Shown: piece by piece, positions 61,364-64,000 of the stretch
Numbering within the stretch: position 1 is the stretch's first letter
Layout: each line of letters starts with the position of its first letter
Source of the DNA: UBA10649 sp965227045
Lineage (GTDB): Bacteria; Actinomycetota; Actinomycetes; S36-B12
DNA length: 64,000 nt
Direction: 5' to 3'
NCBI GenBank assembly: GCA_965227045.1
Contig: OZ245718.1
Coordinates: 2,914,001 to 2,978,000, forward strand
Program-made: the position numbers and the translations under genes
The notes under the pieces: generated by a model
What the model was told of the DNA's origin: nothing
Databases searched by the model: none
The model's input: only the letters and a program-made list of their open reading frames with translations

Positions 61364-62242
61364 ATGACGAACTTCATCGACTACCTGCTCGGCGGCCTCG
61401 GTTCCGGTGCCGTCATCGGCCTGCTCGCCCTCGCGCTCGTCCTGACCTGGCGCGCGACGCGCGTCGTCAACTTCGCCCAGGTCGGCCAGGCGATGTTCAC
61501 CACCTTCATCGGATTCTCGATCCAGAACGCGACGCACAACTGGTTCATCGCGCTGCTCGGCGCGCTCGTCGCCGGTGCCGTGCTCGGCGTGATCGTGCAG
61601 TACCTCGTGCTCCGCCCGGTGAAGCGAGCGGACACGTCCGGGGCGATCATCGCGACCTTCGGCGTGCTCATTGCCCTTCAGGCGGCCGCCGGAATGATCT
61701 GGGGAGGCGACCAGCAGGCGTACGCGCAGCCCTTCGACAACTCCGGCATCTCGGTATTCGGGAGGGAGTGGCCGCTGTCGGTCTACGACCTCGTGGTCAT
61801 CGGCATCACCGCGCTCATGGTCGTCGGCCTCACGTTGGTGTTCACGCGTACGAACCTGGGCCTGGCTATGCGGGCGACCGCGTTCAACCCCGAGGTTGCC
61901 CGACTGTCGGGCGTCCGCGTCAACCAGACGCTGACCGTCGGCTGGGCCATCGCCGGTGTCGTGGGAGCCGTGGCAGGCGTGCTTGTTGCACCGACGGCGA
62001 CGTTGTCGCCGAACAGTTTCGACATCCTCCTGGTCTTCGCGTTCACCGCGGCTGTCATCGGCGGTCTCGACAGCCTCGTCGGCGCTGTGTCGATGGGTAT
62101 CTTCACCGGCCTGATCCTCTCGCTCGTCTCCGGCTACAGCGACTCCAGCAACGCGCCCGTCGTCGCGCTCGTCCTGCTCGCACTGAACCTCCTGCTCAAA
62201 CCCGATGGGCTGTTCGGGCACGGAAATTCGAGGGCGGTCTAG
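61364..62242 (+). CDS. livH: branched-chain amino-acid type ABC permease (LivH-like)
   Basis: A 292-residue permease with about eight hydrophobic segments and VVNFAQVGQAMF, AMRATAFNPEVARLSGVRVN and FTAAVIGGLDSLVGA. It pairs with LivM. ATG 61364 is 15 bp after livF. Confidence 0.92.
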   Translation: MTNFIDYLLGGLGSGAVIGLLALALVLTWRATRVVNFAQVGQAMFTTFIGFSIQNATHNWFIALLGALVAGAVLGVIVQYLVLRPVKRADTSGAIIATFGVLIALQAAAGMIWGGDQQAYAQPFDNSGISVFGREWPLSVYDLVVIGITALMVVGLTLVFTRTNLGLAMRATAFNPEVARLSGVRVNQTLTVGWAIAGVVGAVAGVLVAPTATLSPNSFDILLVFAFTAAVIGGLDSLVGAVSMGIFTGLILSLVSGYSDSSNAPVVALVLLALNLLLKPDGLFGHGNSRAV

Positions 62243-63670
62243 ATGGAAAGCGTGCGAAAGGCTCTCCGCCTGCCCGGTGCCAGGCTGGTCACCCACCTGC
62301 TGTTCGTCGTGGTCGTGTTCTTGGTCCTGACCTCGATCACCGACCACGTGGACCCGCTGACGAACTACTACATCGCGCTTGCTGGCATGTACGCGGCAGC
62401 GATGTTCGGCATGGTCATCCTGGTGGGCCTGTCGGGCCAGGTGTCACTGGGCAACGGCGCCCTCATGGCCATCGGCGCGTACTCCTTCGCCCTCGTCTCA
62501 CTCAACTGGCAGACGGTCCCGATCATCGGCGTCCCGATGAACGGCTGGTGGGCGATGGTCTTCGCCGGCATCGGTGGCATCGTGTTCGGCCTGATCATCG
62601 GCGGGCTCGGTGCCCGGCTCAAGGGTCCGTACCTGGCCGGACTGACCCTCGGCATCGCGGTCGGCGTGCCCGCGATCGCCAACCGCTTTCCCGACCTGCT
62701 GGGCGGCGAGAACGGCCTCATGCTCACCGTGCCGTATCCCGACGGCGGCTACGCCCCCGTCGATACAGGTGAGACCGACGAACAGTTCGTCACTGACCTG
62801 CCGACATCGCAGGACGTGCTGCCATCGGACGGGTCGTCCGGTAGCGGAGACCTGCTCACTTCGGACAACTTCCCGTCCACCGACGCGGGAAGCGTCGCCC
62901 CCGGTGACCTGCTCACCTCGGACAACTTCCCGTCCACCGACGCGGGAAGCGTCGCCCCCGGTGACCTGCTCACGGCTGACAATTTCCCGAGCACGGATCC
63001 GTCCTCCGGTGGCGACCTGCTGACCTCGGACAACTTCCCCTCGGATGGGGCATCGACCGACTCGCTGCCCTCAATCGACACCTCGGGTACCGACACGAGC
63101 GGCAGCACGGGCTCGGACGGCCTTGACGGGGGATTCGTCATCGAGCACTGGCAGGCGGGACTGTCGATCCTCGTCGCGTGCATCGTGCTGTTCATGGCCC
63201 TGAACCTGGTCCGGGGCCGTCAGGGCAACGTGTGGCGGGCCGTCCGCGACGATCCGGTCGCGGCAGCCGTCTCGGGCATGTCCCCGGCGTGGTCGAAGAT
63301 CACCGCGTTCGCGGTAAGCAGCTTCTTCGCGGCCCTGTCCGGCGGCGTGTTCGCGCAGATCTTGTCGTACGTCGGCCCCGGGGCATTCGCTCTCGGGCTA
63401 TCGCTGTCCTTGCTGGTCGGCGTGGTCCTCGGCGGGCGGTCGGCCCTGCTGGGCGCCGTGATCGGAGCGGTGCTCCTCGTGTGGCTGCCGGAGTTCATCC
63501 ACACCGCTGCGGGCGACCGAGGGTGGGAGGAGCAGGTCACGAACAACGCTCCGAACCTCATATACGGCTTACTCGTGGTCCTCGTCGTGCTCGTGGCACC
63601 AGGGGGAATCGTGGGTTCCCTGCAAGGACTTGTTGCAAAAGTAACGAAACGGGTACGGCCGAACCGCTAA
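62243..63670 (+). CDS. livM: branched-chain amino-acid type ABC permease (LivM-like) with repeat insertion
   Basis: A 475-residue LivM. The N-terminal membrane half is normal (LSGQVSLGNGALMAIGAYSFA, KGPYLAGLTLGIA), and the C-terminal half contains WRAVRDDPVAAAVSG, GVVLGGRSALLGAVIGAVLLV. Between them, at about residues 172-292, is a hydrophilic Ser/Asp/Gly/Pro-rich stretch with tandem GDLLTSDNFPSTDAGSVAP units. ATG 62243 begins right after the livH stop. The insertion makes it longer than usual LivM proteins. Confidence 0.9.
   Translation: MESVRKALRLPGARLVTHLLFVVVVFLVLTSITDHVDPLTNYYIALAGMYAAAMFGMVILVGLSGQVSLGNGALMAIGAYSFALVSLNWQTVPIIGVPMNGWWAMVFAGIGGIVFGLIIGGLGARLKGPYLAGLTLGIAVGVPAIANRFPDLLGGENGLMLTVPYPDGGYAPVDTGETDEQFVTDLPTSQDVLPSDGSSGSGDLLTSDNFPSTDAGSVAPGDLLTSDNFPSTDAGSVAPGDLLTADNFPSTDPSSGGDLLTSDNFPSDGASTDSLPSIDTSGTDTSGSTGSDGLDGGFVIEHWQAGLSILVACIVLFMALNLVRGRQGNVWRAVRDDPVAAAVSGMSPAWSKITAFAVSSFFAALSGGVFAQILSYVGPGAFALGLSLSLLVGVVLGGRSALLGAVIGAVLLVWLPEFIHTAAGDRGWEEQVTNNAPNLIYGLLVVLVVLVAPGGIVGSLQGLVAKVTKRVRPNR
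62846..63048 (+). repeat. tandem 57-bp repeats within livM
   Basis: Units begin at 62846, 62903, 62960 (57-bp spacing, 19 residues GDLLTSDNFPSTDAGSVAP) and a shorter variant at 63011. The first two units are nearly identical in DNA and the third diverges slightly, so the expansion looks recent. Confidence 0.9.
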
Positions 63671-63812
63671 TCCCAAAGTTGTTGCGGGGTTACCGGCTGG
63701 TAGGTACCCTCCAAAACACGTTGCGTTAACGGATGGCAATCAAAGATTCACCAGCACGCAATAAACAGTCACTAAGGCGTCGTCCGTGCGCCCTTCTTGG
63801 GGAGGAAAGTCC

Positions 63813-64000
63813 GTGAGCAGAATCATTGCGACCCGCGTGGTCGCACTTGGGGTGGTGGCGGCCGTTGGCCTGGCCATCGCCGCACCAGCCGGAGCGTCGG
63901 CGCCCGCCGCCGATCCCGGAGTCAGTAATTCGGAGATCGTGATCGGAACGACGGTTCCGCTGACCGGCCCCGCGTCGCCCGGCTACAAGGACATTGCGCC
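63813..64000 (+). CDS. ABC transporter substrate-binding protein, 3' end cut by window edge
   Basis: The first 62 residues of a LivJ/LivK-type binding protein: signal peptide MSRIIATRVVALGVVAAVG with an Ala-x-Ala cleavage region, then SEIVIGTTVPLTGPASPG, the usual start of the mature domain. GTG 63813 has GGGGAGGA upstream. No lipobox Cys is seen, so it is probably secreted rather than lipid-anchored. It completes the liv operon; a promoter candidate (TTGTTG near 63679, TAGGTA near 63701) lies before it. Confidence 0.85.
   Translation, partial: MSRIIATRVVALGVVAAVGLAIAAPAGASAPAADPGVSNSEIVIGTTVPLTGPASPGYKDIA

Noticed and set aside
62846..63048. Regular repeats resembling a small CRISPR array
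   Set aside because: The repeats are in frame inside livM, encode a 19-residue unit, and have no unique spacers or cas genes nearby.

Overview
The window is high-GC actinobacterial chromosome. The main support is the right-hand half, where the order tRNA-Thr, tRNA-Met, rpmG, two MaoC-type dehydratases (hadA/hadB-like), murB, an aminotransferase, tRNA-Trp, secE, nusG, rplK, rplA is the usual actinobacterial arrangement. A KorAB-type 2-oxoglutarate:ferredoxin oxidoreductase fits the same group. The species cannot be named from the sequence alone. There is no rRNA, CRISPR array, phage gene, integrase or insertion sequence.

Left two-thirds (1 to about 43.7 kb): a very large catabolic cluster for what looks like a sugar, sugar acid or lactone. 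In order: SDR (cut by the window edge) and cytochrome P450; an enolase-superfamily dehydratase with 2-oxoacid dehydrogenase E1beta/E1alpha, a free lipoyl domain, a COG3618 hydrolase and a xylose-isomerase-like TIM barrel; on the minus strand a ceramidase-like hydrolase and a family III CoA-transferase; an uncharacterised cysteine-rich protein (paralogue A); a first sugar ABC importer followed by a second type of enolase, a PrpD-like protein, a probable D-apionate lactonase and a DapB-like oxidoreductase; an EamA permease and a second CoA-transferase (minus); an HSL-type esterase, a Gfo/Idh oxidoreductase and a third enolase; a LacI-family regulator; an SDR and zinc alcohol dehydrogenase (minus); a FucI/AraA-like isomerase and SDR; Gfo/Idh 2 and cysteine-rich paralogue B; a second ABC importer with paralogue C, a phosphotriesterase-family hydrolase and an SDR; a VOC protein and RhaM-like mutarotase (minus); Gfo/Idh 3; a CitE-like lyase (minus); and a tartrate/D-malate-type dehydrogenase.

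Nearly every transcription unit in the cluster begins at one short near-palindrome, GGAAACGNTNCC or a variant with GGAA and TTCC arms. I count at least 12 copies, several just downstream of a good TTGACA promoter. This is the class of site bound by LacI/CcpA-type proteins, and one lacI-type gene (25527-26612) lies among them, so the cluster reads as one regulon under one local repressor. The likely flow is import by two ABC systems, oxidation by the Gfo/Idh, SDR and ADH enzymes, lactone opening by the ApnL-like, COG3618 and PTE-family enzymes, dehydration by enolase-superfamily enzymes, then 2-oxoacid decarboxylation or CoA-transfer and lyase chemistry. The substrate is inferred only: RhaM, FucI-like and ApnL-like genes point to a deoxy or branched sugar.

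Right third (43.7 to 64 kb): MFS and RarD/EamA permeases, korAB, an orphan nuoB-nuoC-nuoI-like trio, a YajQ-family gene, tRNA-Tyr, a small P-loop protein, an SDR, the translation and cell-wall block above, a strong terminator after rplA, and a branched-chain amino-acid type ABC operon (livG, livF, livH, livM and the start of the binding protein). LivM carries a tandem-repeat insertion. All reading frames over 150 bp not listed are antisense or out-of-frame shadows of these genes. No stretch over 300 bp lacks a gene or RNA.
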